Shown here: positions 1 through 8,333 of the stretch, one piece after another
Numbering within the stretch: position 1 is the first letter of the stretch
How the letters are laid out: each line of letters starts with the position of its first letter
NCBI RefSeq assembly: GCF_030124145.1
Contig: NZ_JASKMS010000022.1
Coordinates: forward strand, 85,712 to 149,711
Origin: Streptomyces sp. 378
GTDB taxonomy: Bacteria; Actinomycetota; Actinomycetes; Streptomycetales; Streptomycetaceae
DNA: 64,000 nucleotides
Direction: 5' to 3'
Position numbers and translations under genes: made by a program
Notes under the pieces: model-generated
Databases searched by the model: none
What the model was told of the DNA's origin: nothing
Seen by the model: the letters and a program-made list of their open reading frames with translations, nothing else

Positions 1-501
1 GTCGGAGATGCAGTGCGCTTCGTCCACCACCAGGAGCCCGGTGGCGGCCGCGAGGCGGGGAAGCACCTGGTCCCGGAAGTCCGGGTTGTTGAGCCGTTCG
101 GGACTCACCAGCAGGACGTCCACCTCGCCCGCGGCGATCTCGTCCTGGACGGTGTCCCACTCCTCGGTGTTGGAGGAGTTGATGGTCCGGGCCCGGATGC
201 CGGCCCGGGCCGCCGCCTCGACCTGGTTCCGCATGAGCGCGAGCAGCGGGGACACGATCACGGTCGGACCGCTGCCCCGCGCCCGCAGCAGCGAGGTCGC
301 CACGAAGTACACCGCGGACTTTCCCCAGCCCGTGCGCTGGACCACGAGGGCGCGGCGTCTGTCGGCGACCAGCGCCTGGATCGCCCGCCACTGGTCCTCG
401 CGCAGCCGGACCTCCCCCGAGACGTCCCCGACGAGACGGGTGAGGACCGCGTCAGCAGCCGCCCGCAGTTCCGCGTTGCTCGTGTGCTCCATGCGTCCCA
501 T
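1..501 (-). CDS. RecQ-family DEAD/DEAH-box DNA helicase, 5' part (3' end outside window)
   Basis: This is the N-terminal 167 residues of an ATP-dependent helicase read leftward; the rest lies beyond base 1. Translating the minus strand gives a Walker A motif TGWGKSA near residue 57, the motif Ia-like SPLLALMRNQVEAAARAG, and motif II with DEAHCIS just before the window edge. The DEAH-CIS signature and the order of motifs are those of RecQ-type 3'-5' helicases, which unwind DNA in recombination and repair. Start choice: ATG at 501, or ATG at 492 three codons later. It is transcribed divergently from the DUF4192 gene, sharing a 132-bp intergenic region. Actinomycetes carry several stand-alone RecQ-like helicases without HRDC domains, so the exact subgroup cannot be decided here. 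Confidence 0.85.
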   Translation of the reverse strand, partial: MGRMEHTSNAELRAAADAVLTRLVGDVSGEVRLREDQWRAIQALVADRRRALVVQRTGWGKSAVYFVATSLLRARGSGPTVIVSPLLALMRNQVEAAARAGIRARTINSSNTEEWDTVQDEIAAGEVDVLLVSPERLNNPDFRDQVLPRLAAATGLLVVDEAHCISD

Positions 502-584
502 ACAACAGGACGGCACCGACATCCGGAGCGGCGTACCGAGAGCTGGGGATACACCGGCCTTGGGTGACGTGTCCCTGATCGGAC

Positions 585-593
585 TTATCCACA
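585..593 (+). promoter_or_regulatory. Single DnaA-box-like nonamer
   Basis: TTATCCACA matches the classic DnaA box exactly. It sits in the short intergenic region between the divergent helicase and DUF4192 genes. A single box can recruit DnaA as a regulator or titration site, but such nonamers also occur by chance. Confidence 0.3.
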
Positions 594-633
594 GGGCCAA
601 CCGGAGGTTTGGGTTCCGCGAGATCGTCGTCGC

Positions 634-2109
634 ATGACGAACCACAGCGAAACGACCGGATCCCCTGACAACGGTGACATCACCGGGCCCGAGGCGCGAA
701 GCGGGCGCCAGCCCGGTGCGCAGAAGAACACGGGAAGCGACGCGTCCGGGCCGCATACCCCCGGGCCCGCCTACGACAGTCACGGCGGCGAGCACCAGGT
801 CACCCTGCGCACCCCGGCCGAACTCGCCGACGCCCTGCCGTATCTCCTCGGCTACCGCCCCGAGGACAGCATCGTCCTGGTCGCTCTGCACGACAGGGAC
901 GGACGAGGGCGGTTCGGAGGCCGGGCCCGGCTGGGTATCCCGGCGAACGCGGACGACTGGCAGTCCGCAGCACGGCAACTGTCCCACGGCCTCGTGAGGG
1001 GCAGCGAGTGCCGCGGAGCCCGCCCGGAGTCGATGGTCGCCTTCCTGTGCCAGGAACCGGAGAAGGGCGAGACCGGCCGCCAGGTGATGGAGCGCCTGAG
1101 GCCGTTGGCCCAGAGGCTGCGTGTCGAGTGTGGCTCCCTGGACGTGGTGGTGGTCGAGGCCCTGTGCATCTCGGAGGGCCGCTATTGGTCGTACTGCTGC
1201 GACAACGCGGCATGCTGCTCTCCCGAGGGAGCACTCATGGGTCTGCCCGGCACCTCCGTGCTGGCCGCAGCGGCCACCTACGCCGGTATCCAGGTACGCG
1301 GCACCCTGCGGGAGCTCCGGGCCAGGCTGCTTCCCTGGGAGAGCGCCGCGGCCCTGGAGCAGGAGGCTGCCCTGGACACCGCCAGCATGTCTCTGGTGCC
1401 GAAGATCCTCGACGACGTGGGCCGCGCCGCCGTGGCCGACGAGACGCTGAACCTGGCCGGCAGGATCCTGGACCGCTTCGCCGACGCACAGCCTGTCTCC
1501 GGAACGCTCCTGGCGGACCTGCGTGACGACGAACTGCTCGGACATGACGAGGCCGCCCGGCTGATCCTCGGTCTCCAGGACCGCGCGACCCGCGACCGCG
1601 CGGCCGAGTGGATGGAGGGCGACGAAGCCGCACGCGCCCTTCGCCTCTGGCGGACGCTTGCCCGCCGCTGCGTCGGGTCCTACGGCGAACATGCCGCGGC
1701 GCCGCTCACTCTGGTCGGCTGGGTCGCCTGGTCCACCGGCGATGAACTGGAGGCCCGGGAAGCCCTCGCCATGGCCCTGGGTGCCGATCCCGACTACCTC
1801 TTCGCCCGTCTCCTGCACCAGGCCTGCAACGAGGGTCTCGACCCGGAGTCCATCCGCAGTTGTCTGCGGGCGGAGCGCAAGGGCCGTGGGCACGCGGTGG
1901 CCGAGCTCTCGAATGCCCCGGCGGACGCTGACGATCCCGCCGGGCGCGGCACTGCCGCGGCGCCGGACGTCAGGCCTCCGGCCGGCCAGCGCCCAGGGGC
2001 AGCGGTGACGACCGAGTCCGAGCCGAGGGACAAGCCCGAACGGACAGCGGGCTCGACCCCAGCCCGACCGCGTTCGATCCGTGCGACGGACTCTCGCCGG
2101 GTGCGGTGA
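634..2109 (+). CDS. DUF4192 domain-containing protein
   Basis: A 491-residue cytoplasmic protein. After about 45 polar residues it shows the DUF4192 opening TLRTPAELADALPYLLGYRP followed by DSIVLVAL (residues about 50-80), then an alpha/beta and helical domain to about residue 400. The last 90 residues are a low-complexity Pro/Ala/Arg tail. DUF4192 is widespread in actinobacteria and has no established function. ATG at 634 is the first plausible start; a GGAGGT lies 25 nt upstream, too far to be a normal ribosome-binding site, so a short leader or leaderless start is possible. The stop at 2109 overlaps the GTG start of the next ORF by 4 nt. The tail contains one copy of a 26-bp duplicated segment (2002-2027). 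Confidence 0.85.
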   Translation: MTNHSETTGSPDNGDITGPEARSGRQPGAQKNTGSDASGPHTPGPAYDSHGGEHQVTLRTPAELADALPYLLGYRPEDSIVLVALHDRDGRGRFGGRARLGIPANADDWQSAARQLSHGLVRGSECRGARPESMVAFLCQEPEKGETGRQVMERLRPLAQRLRVECGSLDVVVVEALCISEGRYWSYCCDNAACCSPEGALMGLPGTSVLAAAATYAGIQVRGTLRELRARLLPWESAAALEQEAALDTASMSLVPKILDDVGRAAVADETLNLAGRILDRFADAQPVSGTLLADLRDDELLGHDEAARLILGLQDRATRDRAAEWMEGDEAARALRLWRTLARRCVGSYGEHAAAPLTLVGWVAWSTGDELEAREALAMALGADPDYLFARLLHQACNEGLDPESIRSCLRAERKGRGHAVAELSNAPADADDPAGRGTAAAPDVRPPAGQRPGAAVTTESEPRDKPERTAGSTPARPRSIRATDSRRVR

Positions 2110-2128
2110 CGACTGAGTCCGAGCCGAG
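2002..2128 (+). repeat. 26-bp direct duplication, offset 101 bp
   Basis: Bases 2002-2027 and 2103-2128 match at 25 of 26 positions (GCGGTGACGAC...GAGCCGAG). Both copies encode VTTESEP, but because 101 is not a multiple of three the copies are read in different frames: copy 1 within the DUF4192 tail, copy 2 as the first codons of the next ORF. Confidence 0.85.
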
Positions 2129-2537
2129 CGGCGAGCGCGCATCGGCAGCCGTGCCGTCACGCCGTCGCCGCCGCTTCTGTCCCACCGGCACGACGGGCAC
2201 GACGGGCACGACGGGCACGACGGGCACGACGGGCACGACCGGCATCGCCAACACCAGCGGCACCAGCCGCGCCGCGATCAGCGGCACCGGCGCAAAGGAC
2301 CGTGACCTGGCCGCACGGACTTCCCGTCGGCGCACACCGGCGGACCTGACGCGCCCTGCCGGTGCCACCGAAACCGGTGCGCGCCCGGGCCGTCCGGCTC
2401 CGGCGAATGCGGCCCGGCCCGACAGCGTCCGCCCGGGCGGCACACGAGCGCGTGTGCCGAAGAAGGCGGCCGTGTCCCGCGAGGGCACGGACCAGGAGGG
2501 CACGCGGCCCGGACACGGCACGGGCGGCGAGGAATGA
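2106..2537 (+). CDS. Low-complexity Thr/Gly/Arg-rich hypothetical protein
   Basis: A 143-residue ORF starting at GTG 2106, overlapping the DUF4192 stop (GTGA) and itself ending in ATGA overlap at 2534-2537. It begins MTTESEP, identical to a stretch inside the preceding protein, then has an Arg run, a GTT tripeptide repeat of about six units (residues about 28-45) and a disordered Arg/Pro/Ala-rich remainder. G/C in third positions is kept through most of the frame, which argues for present or recent coding. No domain is recognised. It may be a real small protein, or the former disordered C-terminus of the DUF4192 protein displaced by the upstream duplication. Confidence 0.45.
   Translation: MTTESEPSGERASAAVPSRRRRRFCPTGTTGTTGTTGTTGTTGTTGIANTSGTSRAAISGTGAKDRDLAARTSRRRTPADLTRPAGATETGARPGRPAPANAARPDSVRPGGTRARVPKKAAVSREGTDQEGTRPGHGTGGEE
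2187..2240 (+). repeat. 9-bp tandem repeat (GGCACGACG, six units)
   Basis: Five exact copies and one copy with a single mismatch of GGCACGACG, in frame with the surrounding ORF and encoding Gly-Thr-Thr repeats. Slippage would change length by whole tripeptides. Confidence 0.9.
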
Positions 2538-2737
2538 GCCTCCAGAGGGCAGCGTCGAGGCGCAGGGGACCGGTCGGGCGTGACTCGGAGGACGCTCACG
2601 CCGTTCACCTGAGTGGCGGAACGGCTGGACAGGCTGCGACGCCGCCCCGCCCCTGCCCCGTCGGAGGCCTCCGGCACAGGCACCGGCACCGGCGCCCGAA
2701 CACGAAGAGGCACACAGAGCGCAGAGGGAGCTTTCCC

Positions 2738-5080
2738 ATGCACCAGCCGACTCCGCCCTCCGCCGACCGCCGCCCCCAGGGCGGGTCTGCGCCGCCCCAA
2801 GGATCAGGCCTCGGCCCGCCCGGCACCGGAGCCCCACCGACGGGCGGGGCCGCCCCTCCGCGACCAGCGGCACGGGGTGACGGTTCCGGGTCCGGATTCC
2901 CCGCCAGCACCCAGAACCCGCTCACACCCCCCGGCCCCGACTCGAGCCGGGCGTCGCCATCGGGCCCGGGACGATCATCTCCCCGATGGGCGGGCCAGAG
3001 TCGTCGCCCCGGTGCGGGTCCCGGGTACGGCCCGACCTCAGCACCCTTCGCTCAGGGGCGGGCTCCGTCCCCGACGGGGCATACGACTGCGCCCCCTCCC
3101 CGTGGCGCGACGGTCCCCGGGCTGCGCTGGTCCGCCGACCTGCCACCCGCCCACACCGTGATGATCGGTGTCGCCCTCCCCGGCCTCGCCATCTCCACCG
3201 AGGAAGGCCAGATGACCGGCCGTGGACTGGAGGGGTTCTACCGTGGCGGCCGGCGCGTGCTCTCGCGGTGCGAGATCCGCGTGGCCGGACGAGAGCCGCT
3301 CGCGGTGCAGGCCCGGATGGCCTCCGCCGACCGCGCCAGGTTCGTGGGCACGCTGCGTACGTCCTCGCAGGCCGGCCCGGATCCGGACGTGATCGTGGAA
3401 CGCAACCGCTTCGCGGACGGCACGGAGCGGATCACCCTGCACAGCGCGGTTCCGCGCCCGCTCCGGCTGCCGGTGGAGATCGTCCTGGGCACTGACCTGG
3501 CCGACCTCGGGGCGATCGCCTCCGGCAACGCCGGGCCCGAGCTGCCGGCCAGTGTCCACGGCTCCGGACTGCGCTGGTCCTGCGCGGCCGGCAACGCGTC
3601 CGTCACGGCAGAACCGTCTCCCCTGGACGCCCTGGCCTCGGCCGGGCTGCTGCGATGGGAGCTGGACCTGCCGCCCGGCGGCAGCAGAACCGTGGAACTG
3701 AGAGTGCGGCCGGACGGCGCGGGGCCTCTGAGAGCCGTGGGCCGGGCGGCGACCAGCCCCCTCGCCGCGGCCTGCGCGGAGGGCGACGACCCCAGAGTCC
3801 CGGCCCTCCTGCGAACGAGCATCGAGGACCTCCAGGCCCTTCTCCTGCGTGACTCCGCGCATCCTGCCGACACCCACCTCGCGGCCGGGGCACCCTGGCG
3901 CTGCGGTCTCGCCCCTGCCGACGCACTCGTCGCCGCCCGCATGGTGCTGCCGCTGGGCACCGGCCTCGCCGCTGGAACGCTGCGGATCCTCGCCCGGACC
4001 CAACTCGCCGGCCCAGGGGCACAGGCCGGAATGATCCCCGGTCCCAGAAGGGACGCCGGGCCGCACCTTCCGCCGCAGTGCACCGGTACGGAGGCCACCC
4101 TGCTCTTCCCCGCCCTGCTCGCCGAGGCCCGCCGTTGGGGCCTGCCCGAGCAGGAGACGGAAGCGCTGCTGCCCGCCGCCGAGCACTGTCTGGCCTGGCT
4201 GCGGAACGCCGTGGGCGACGGCACATACCTGCGCGACCCCAGCCCGGGCGGACTCGTCCGCTGCGAGACACAGGCTCACGCCCACCGCGCCGCCCTGCTC
4301 GGCGCCGACCTGCTGGACGCTTGCGGCCGGACAGGAGGAGCGGCACTCCGACAGTGGGCGCAGGCCCTACGGACCGCGTTCCGCGAGGACTTCTGGGTCG
4401 AGGACCGGGGAGGCGGCCGACCCGCGGCAGCCCGAGCCCAGGACGGCAGCCCGGTGCCTCACCTGGGCGCGGCCGCCGTGCACCTCCTCGACACGGGCCT
4501 GCTGGGCGGGGGTGAATCAGCTCCGGGTTTGCTCGACAAGGTCCGCACCGAGAACCTCGCCCGGCTGCTCGGCAGCCCGGTCATGGACTCGGGGTGGGGC
4601 CTGCGCGGACTGGGCGCGAAGGAGCCGGGCTTCAATCCGTTCGGCCACCGGGCGGGAGCCGTCCGGATCCAGGAGACAGCGCTCGCCGTGGCGGGACTGG
4701 CCGCCGCCGGCTACGAGAAGGAGGCCGGCTCGCTGCTGCGCGGCGTACTCGCGGCCGCCGAGAGCTTCACCCACCGGCTGCCCGAGATGTACGCGGGGGA
4801 GCAGCGCCCTGAGGGGAGCGCTCCACTGCCACATCCGGCGGCCTGCCGCCCCGCGGCGACAGCGGCGGCGGGTGGAGTCCTGCTGCTGACCACCCTCGTC
4901 GGCATCCGCCCCGACGCCCCGGCAGGGACGGTCACGCTGCGCCCCGTGCGCGGAGCACCCCTCGGCGAGGTCGGTTTCACCGGACTGCGCGTGGCGGGCG
5001 CCCCGTTCTCCGTGCGGGTCAGCCGCCTGGGGCTCGCCATGGTCGAGGAGGCGGCCGACGGACTGCAACTGGGTGTATGA
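2738..5080 (+). CDS. Glycogen debranching N-terminal domain protein, amylo-alpha-1,6-glucosidase-like
   Basis: A 780-residue protein. I start it at ATG 2738, preceded by an AGAGGGAG ribosome-binding site; the longer frame from 2534 has no such signal. Residues 1 to about 125 are Pro/Gly-rich and probably disordered. Residues about 130-330 (HTVMIGVALPGLAISTEEGQ onward, with GRGLEGFYRGGRRVLSR) match the N-terminal beta domain of bacterial glycogen debranching-type proteins (GDE_N_bis). The remainder, with repeated Trp-rich helices, fits an (alpha/alpha)6 six-hairpin glycosidase fold. The family is predicted to cleave alpha-1,6 branches or related glucans; substrate is unproven. The catalytic acids cannot be assigned with confidence. 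It follows the low-complexity ORF and may be co-transcribed with it. Confidence 0.75.
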   Translation: MHQPTPPSADRRPQGGSAPPQGSGLGPPGTGAPPTGGAAPPRPAARGDGSGSGFPASTQNPLTPPGPDSSRASPSGPGRSSPRWAGQSRRPGAGPGYGPTSAPFAQGRAPSPTGHTTAPPPRGATVPGLRWSADLPPAHTVMIGVALPGLAISTEEGQMTGRGLEGFYRGGRRVLSRCEIRVAGREPLAVQARMASADRARFVGTLRTSSQAGPDPDVIVERNRFADGTERITLHSAVPRPLRLPVEIVLGTDLADLGAIASGNAGPELPASVHGSGLRWSCAAGNASVTAEPSPLDALASAGLLRWELDLPPGGSRTVELRVRPDGAGPLRAVGRAATSPLAAACAEGDDPRVPALLRTSIEDLQALLLRDSAHPADTHLAAGAPWRCGLAPADALVAARMVLPLGTGLAAGTLRILARTQLAGPGAQAGMIPGPRRDAGPHLPPQCTGTEATLLFPALLAEARRWGLPEQETEALLPAAEHCLAWLRNAVGDGTYLRDPSPGGLVRCETQAHAHRAALLGADLLDACGRTGGAALRQWAQALRTAFREDFWVEDRGGGRPAAARAQDGSPVPHLGAAAVHLLDTGLLGGGESAPGLLDKVRTENLARLLGSPVMDSGWGLRGLGAKEPGFNPFGHRAGAVRIQETALAVAGLAAAGYEKEAGSLLRGVLAAAESFTHRLPEMYAGEQRPEGSAPLPHPAACRPAATAAAGGVLLLTTLVGIRPDAPAGTVTLRPVRGAPLGEVGFTGLRVAGAPFSVRVSRLGLAMVEEAADGLQLGV

Positions 5081-5174
5081 CCTTCGACGACGTGCCGCTT
5101 CAGGACCAAGGGAAGGACAGCGGAGCTCATAGCCGACCGAAGTGGATCAGTAAGCGATGTGAGCGGTGAAGGGA

Positions 5175-5209
5175 GTGTTTATCGTCAGGCAGACGACTAT
5201 GATCGCCGC
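5175..5209 (+). promoter_or_regulatory. Leaderless promoter with overlapping inverted repeat (possible NrtR-type operator)
   Basis: TATGAT at 5198-5203 is a near-consensus -10 hexamer ending 6 nt before the ATG at 5210, predicting transcription from the start codon. Overlapping it is the inverted repeat TCGTC-AGGCA-GACGA (5182-5196). An operator next to the -10 would suit autorepression by the NrtR-like protein encoded immediately downstream. Confidence 0.5.
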
Positions 5210-5968
5210 ATGCCCTACGACCCGTCAGCGTTTCCGCCCTTCGCCGTCACCGTGGACCTGGTCGTGCTGACCGTGCGCCGCCACGCCCTGTGCGCGCTGG
5301 CGGTACGCAGGGGCGAACCGCCGTTCCAGGGACGCTGGGCGCTGCCCGGCGGCTTCGTACGGGCCGACGAGGACCTGGCTCAGGCCGCGGCACGCGAGCT
5401 GGCCGAGGAGACCGGACTGCGCGTCCACGACCCGTCCGCCCCGGCCCAGGACAACGGCGCACACCTGGAGCAGCTGGCCACCTACGGCGACCCCGAGCGG
5501 GACCCCAGGATGCGGGTCGTCAGCGTCGCCCATCTCGCCCTCGCCCCCGACCTGCCGGCACCCAGGGCCGGCGGAGACGCCAGCAACGCGCGCTGGGCTC
5601 CGGTCGAGGAGCTGCTGCGGCAGGGCGGTTACGGGCGTGACGCCGAGCCGGTCGCGCCGCTCGCCTTCGACCACGCGCAGATCCTCGCGGACGGGGTGGA
5701 GCGCGCCCGCTCCAAGATCGAGTACTCGTCGCTGGCCACCGCCTTCTGCCCGCCCGAGTTCACCGTTGGGGAACTGCGCCGGGTCTATGAGGCGGTGTGG
5801 GGCGTCGCACTGGACCCGCGCAACTTCCACCGCAAGGTGACGGGTACACCCGGCTTCCTCGTTCCCACGGGCGGGACGACCACGCGCCAGGGCGGACGCC
5901 CGGCCCAGCTCTTCCGCGCGGGAGGCGCGACGCTGCTCAACCCTCCGATGCTGCGCCCCGAGGTCTGA
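5210..5968 (+). CDS. NrtR-like Nudix-domain transcriptional regulator or hydrolase
   Basis: A 252-residue two-domain protein. Residues about 10-150 form a Nudix fold with an intact Nudix box at 48-70 (GFVRADEDLAQAAARELAEE followed by TGL), so pyrophosphohydrolase activity is possible. Residues about 170-250 (FTVGELRRVYEAVWG, then NFHRKVTGTPGFLVPTG) form the winged helix typical of NrtR regulators, which bind ADP-ribose-type ligands and control NAD or sugar genes. Start is the ATG at 5210, placed directly after a strong -10; the longer frame from GTG 5159 would run through the promoter. No NAD biosynthesis gene is adjacent, so the target is unknown. Alternative: a plain ADP-ribose pyrophosphatase. 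Confidence 0.8.
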   Translation: MPYDPSAFPPFAVTVDLVVLTVRRHALCALAVRRGEPPFQGRWALPGGFVRADEDLAQAAARELAEETGLRVHDPSAPAQDNGAHLEQLATYGDPERDPRMRVVSVAHLALAPDLPAPRAGGDASNARWAPVEELLRQGGYGRDAEPVAPLAFDHAQILADGVERARSKIEYSSLATAFCPPEFTVGELRRVYEAVWGVALDPRNFHRKVTGTPGFLVPTGGTTTRQGGRPAQLFRAGGATLLNPPMLRPEV

Positions 5969-6080
5969 GCGGCAGCCCGGGCGCATGCCCTCGCCGGGCC
6001 CGGAACCCGACCAGGTCACAGCCCGGCAAGAGGTGACCGTCCCGCCCCGGGGAGGCCTCGGGATGCCCGGAAAATCGGAC

Positions 6081-6102
6081 ATAGCGCGCTATCTTGCTGT
6101 GG
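6081..6102 (+). promoter_or_regulatory. Palindrome plus leaderless -10 upstream of ABC gene
   Basis: ATAGCGCGCTAT (6081-6092) is a perfect 12-bp palindrome. TATCTT (6090-6095) can serve as -10, ending 7 nt before the GTG at 6103. The palindrome overlaps the -10 and is a candidate repressor site. Confidence 0.45.
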
Positions 6103-8172
6103 GTGATCCAGGCCTTCGGACTGACCAGTAATCCCCGCAAAGAGCTACCGCCCGCAGCCGACGACGTCTCCTTCGAGGCGCGGGCGGGTCGCATCACCGC
6201 GCTGCTCGGAGCACCGGGCGCCGGTAAGACGACGGTTCTCAGACTCATGCTCGAGCTCCAACAGGGTCGCGGCATCACCCACTTCCGGGGCCGCCCGCTG
6301 CACCGCATCGCCCATCCCTCGCGCGAGGTCGGTGTGCTGCTGGGTAATGTGCCCGGACATCCCGCCCGCACGGTCCGCGGTCATCTGCGCATGCTGTGCG
6401 CCGCCGCGGGGGTTCCGGCCCGGCGTGCCGACGAAGTCCTCGAGGCGGTCGGGCTCGTGAGCCTGCGCGACGAGCGCCTCGGCGCCCTCTCCCGGGGCAT
6501 GGACCGCCGCCTCGGACTGGCCTGCGTCCTCCTGGCCGACCCGCACACCCTCGTTCTCGACGACCCGGCCGACGGGCTCTGCGCGCGCGAGAGCGCGTGG
6601 CTGCACGGCATGTTGCGCGCCCACGCCGCTCAGGGTGGCACGGTCCTGTTCACCACGGCCGCCCCCAAGGGGGCCGCGCGGACCGCCGACCGCGTCGTCA
6701 CCCTGGAACAGGGCAGGCTCGTGGCCGACCAGGAGGTCGCGGAGTTCTCGCGCACCCGCCTGCGCCCCCGGGTCGCCGTACGCAGCCCGCACGCGGCCCG
6801 TCTGGCTGCTCTCCTGGCCAAACAGGCGCGCACCTCGCAGCGCTCCCTCGAAGTCGTCCACGAGGGCGGCAATCGCCTGTCCGTGTACGGCGGTACCTGC
6901 GCGGACATCGGCGAGATCGCCTTCCGCCACGGCATCGTGGTCCACCAACTCGCCGATGAGATCGGGGACATGGGTCCCGGCGCGGGCCTCGATCGGGCGA
7001 GCGGGCCGGGTGACCGAACTCTTGCCGAGCCGGAGCACGCAACTGACACGCGACGGACGGCCTTCGCGCTCCGGCCCGGAGAAGAGGCGCTGTCTCTCGA
7101 CCCGTCGAGGTCGGCCGTCACGGACCCTGCGGCAGCGGGCGCGACCGAACCGCACCCCACGCTTGAACCGCGGTCCCTCTCAGACCTACCGGAGCCGGTC
7201 ATGGACGGGACGCCGCCCTCCTCGGGGCAGCCGCCGGCCGCCGCCGAGCTCTTGGACGCCTCCCAGGGCAACCGCATGACCAAGGTTCCCCCGGCGGATA
7301 CGGCACCCTCCCCGCCGCGGGCACCTCACGTCACCGGCGCCCGCACGCCTCGCACACTCGACGCACTGCCCCCGCTGCCACCCCCCATCTCCGTCCGCCC
7401 CGCCCCCAGCCCTCTTCGCCCCCTCCGGTACGAGATCCGCCGTGCCGCCGGGATCGGCACCGGGTTCCTGACCGGGGCCGTCGTGCTCGTCGTGTCCGCG
7501 GTGACCGCCGTGGTGCTCGCGCGCATCGGGCACACCCCGCAGCCGCGCCTCCTGGCCGCGTGGCCGCGCGAGCTGCCCCTGCCGCCCGCGGCGCTGGGCG
7601 CGGGACTGCTCGGCGCGCTGGCCTTCGGTGACGAGTTCCGCCACCCCGCCCTGGCCGCGGATCGCGGCACAGTGCCCCGCCGACTGGGGCTGCTGGCCGC
7701 CAAACTGCTCGTCTCCTCGGCCACCGCGCTGGTGCTGGCCGCCCTCACCGTCGGCTGCGACGCCGAAGTGCTCTATCTCGTCTACGGACGGGAGCTCGCC
7801 CAGGTTCCCGCGGACTGGTTGCCGCTGAGTGCGAGTTGGATCGGGCTCGTGGTCGGCTGCGCCTGGGCCGGCGTACTGGCCGCGGGTGTCTTCCGGTCCA
7901 CCACCGCCGGGCTCGCCGCCGTGGCGGCCGTTCCCCTCCTCGTCGTGCCCGTCGTGCACAGGCTCGTGGAGGGACCGTCCGTGCGAACCGCGGCCGGACT
8001 CCCCATGCGGCTGCGCGAGGTCTTCCTACCGCGATGGCCCTTCGGTGGAGAGCGCTACCTGGAGGCCGCTCTGGCGGTGATCTCCCAACCGGTCGGCGGT
8101 GCGCTGACGTTGTCGCTGACCGCGCTGCTCTGCGCGTATCTCCTCACCACGTTGCGTGGCAGGTTCCGGTGA
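6103..8172 (+). CDS. ABC transporter: fused ATP-binding and membrane domains
   Basis: A 689-residue protein combining an N-terminal ABC ATPase (residues about 1-215) with a C-terminal membrane part (about 455-689). Walker A is GAPGAGKT near residue 36; the signature region reads LSRGMDRRLGLA; Walker B reads LVLDDPADGL, so the usual catalytic Glu is Asp. A roughly 150-residue Pro/Ala-rich linker without predicted structure joins a region of about six hydrophobic helices resembling an ABC-2-type permease. A half-transporter that dimerises is the simplest reading; the substrate is unknown. Start is GTG 6103, right after the candidate -10. It lies upstream of whiH, with 161 bp between the genes. 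Confidence 0.75.
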   Translation: MIQAFGLTSNPRKELPPAADDVSFEARAGRITALLGAPGAGKTTVLRLMLELQQGRGITHFRGRPLHRIAHPSREVGVLLGNVPGHPARTVRGHLRMLCAAAGVPARRADEVLEAVGLVSLRDERLGALSRGMDRRLGLACVLLADPHTLVLDDPADGLCARESAWLHGMLRAHAAQGGTVLFTTAAPKGAARTADRVVTLEQGRLVADQEVAEFSRTRLRPRVAVRSPHAARLAALLAKQARTSQRSLEVVHEGGNRLSVYGGTCADIGEIAFRHGIVVHQLADEIGDMGPGAGLDRASGPGDRTLAEPEHATDTRRTAFALRPGEEALSLDPSRSAVTDPAAAGATEPHPTLEPRSLSDLPEPVMDGTPPSSGQPPAAAELLDASQGNRMTKVPPADTAPSPPRAPHVTGARTPRTLDALPPLPPPISVRPAPSPLRPLRYEIRRAAGIGTGFLTGAVVLVVSAVTAVVLARIGHTPQPRLLAAWPRELPLPPAALGAGLLGALAFGDEFRHPALAADRGTVPRRLGLLAAKLLVSSATALVLAALTVGCDAEVLYLVYGRELAQVPADWLPLSASWIGLVVGCAWAGVLAAGVFRSTTAGLAAVAAVPLLVVPVVHRLVEGPSVRTAAGLPMRLREVFLPRWPFGGERYLEAALAVISQPVGGALTLSLTALLCAYLLTTLRGRFR

Positions 8173-8234
8173 CGACTGTCCGTAACCCTTAGTCCGGCCA
8201 TGCGCACAACTCCCCGCAGACCGCCCATTTCTTT

Positions 8235-8241
8235 CCGATAA
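8235..8241 (+). promoter_or_regulatory. Possible sigma-WhiG -10 element upstream of whiH
   Basis: CCGATAA resembles the -10 of WhiG (FliA-type) promoters (GCCGATAA), and whiH is known in S. coelicolor to depend on WhiG. No convincing TAAA -35 is seen at the expected spacing, so this is only a candidate. Confidence 0.3.
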
Positions 8242-8333
8242 GGCGTCAATTGCGACGGGGTGAGCGATCACCCTTTCGTGTGCTTTTCACCAAAGACCTC
8301 AAGGGAGTTGGAGACGACGCCGACAAAGGATGC

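Noticed and set aside
1970..2873. Leftward ORFs across the low-complexity region
   Set aside because: Val-Val-Pro runs only reflect the 9-bp repeat; no start signal or motif, and the rightward frame has better third-position usage.
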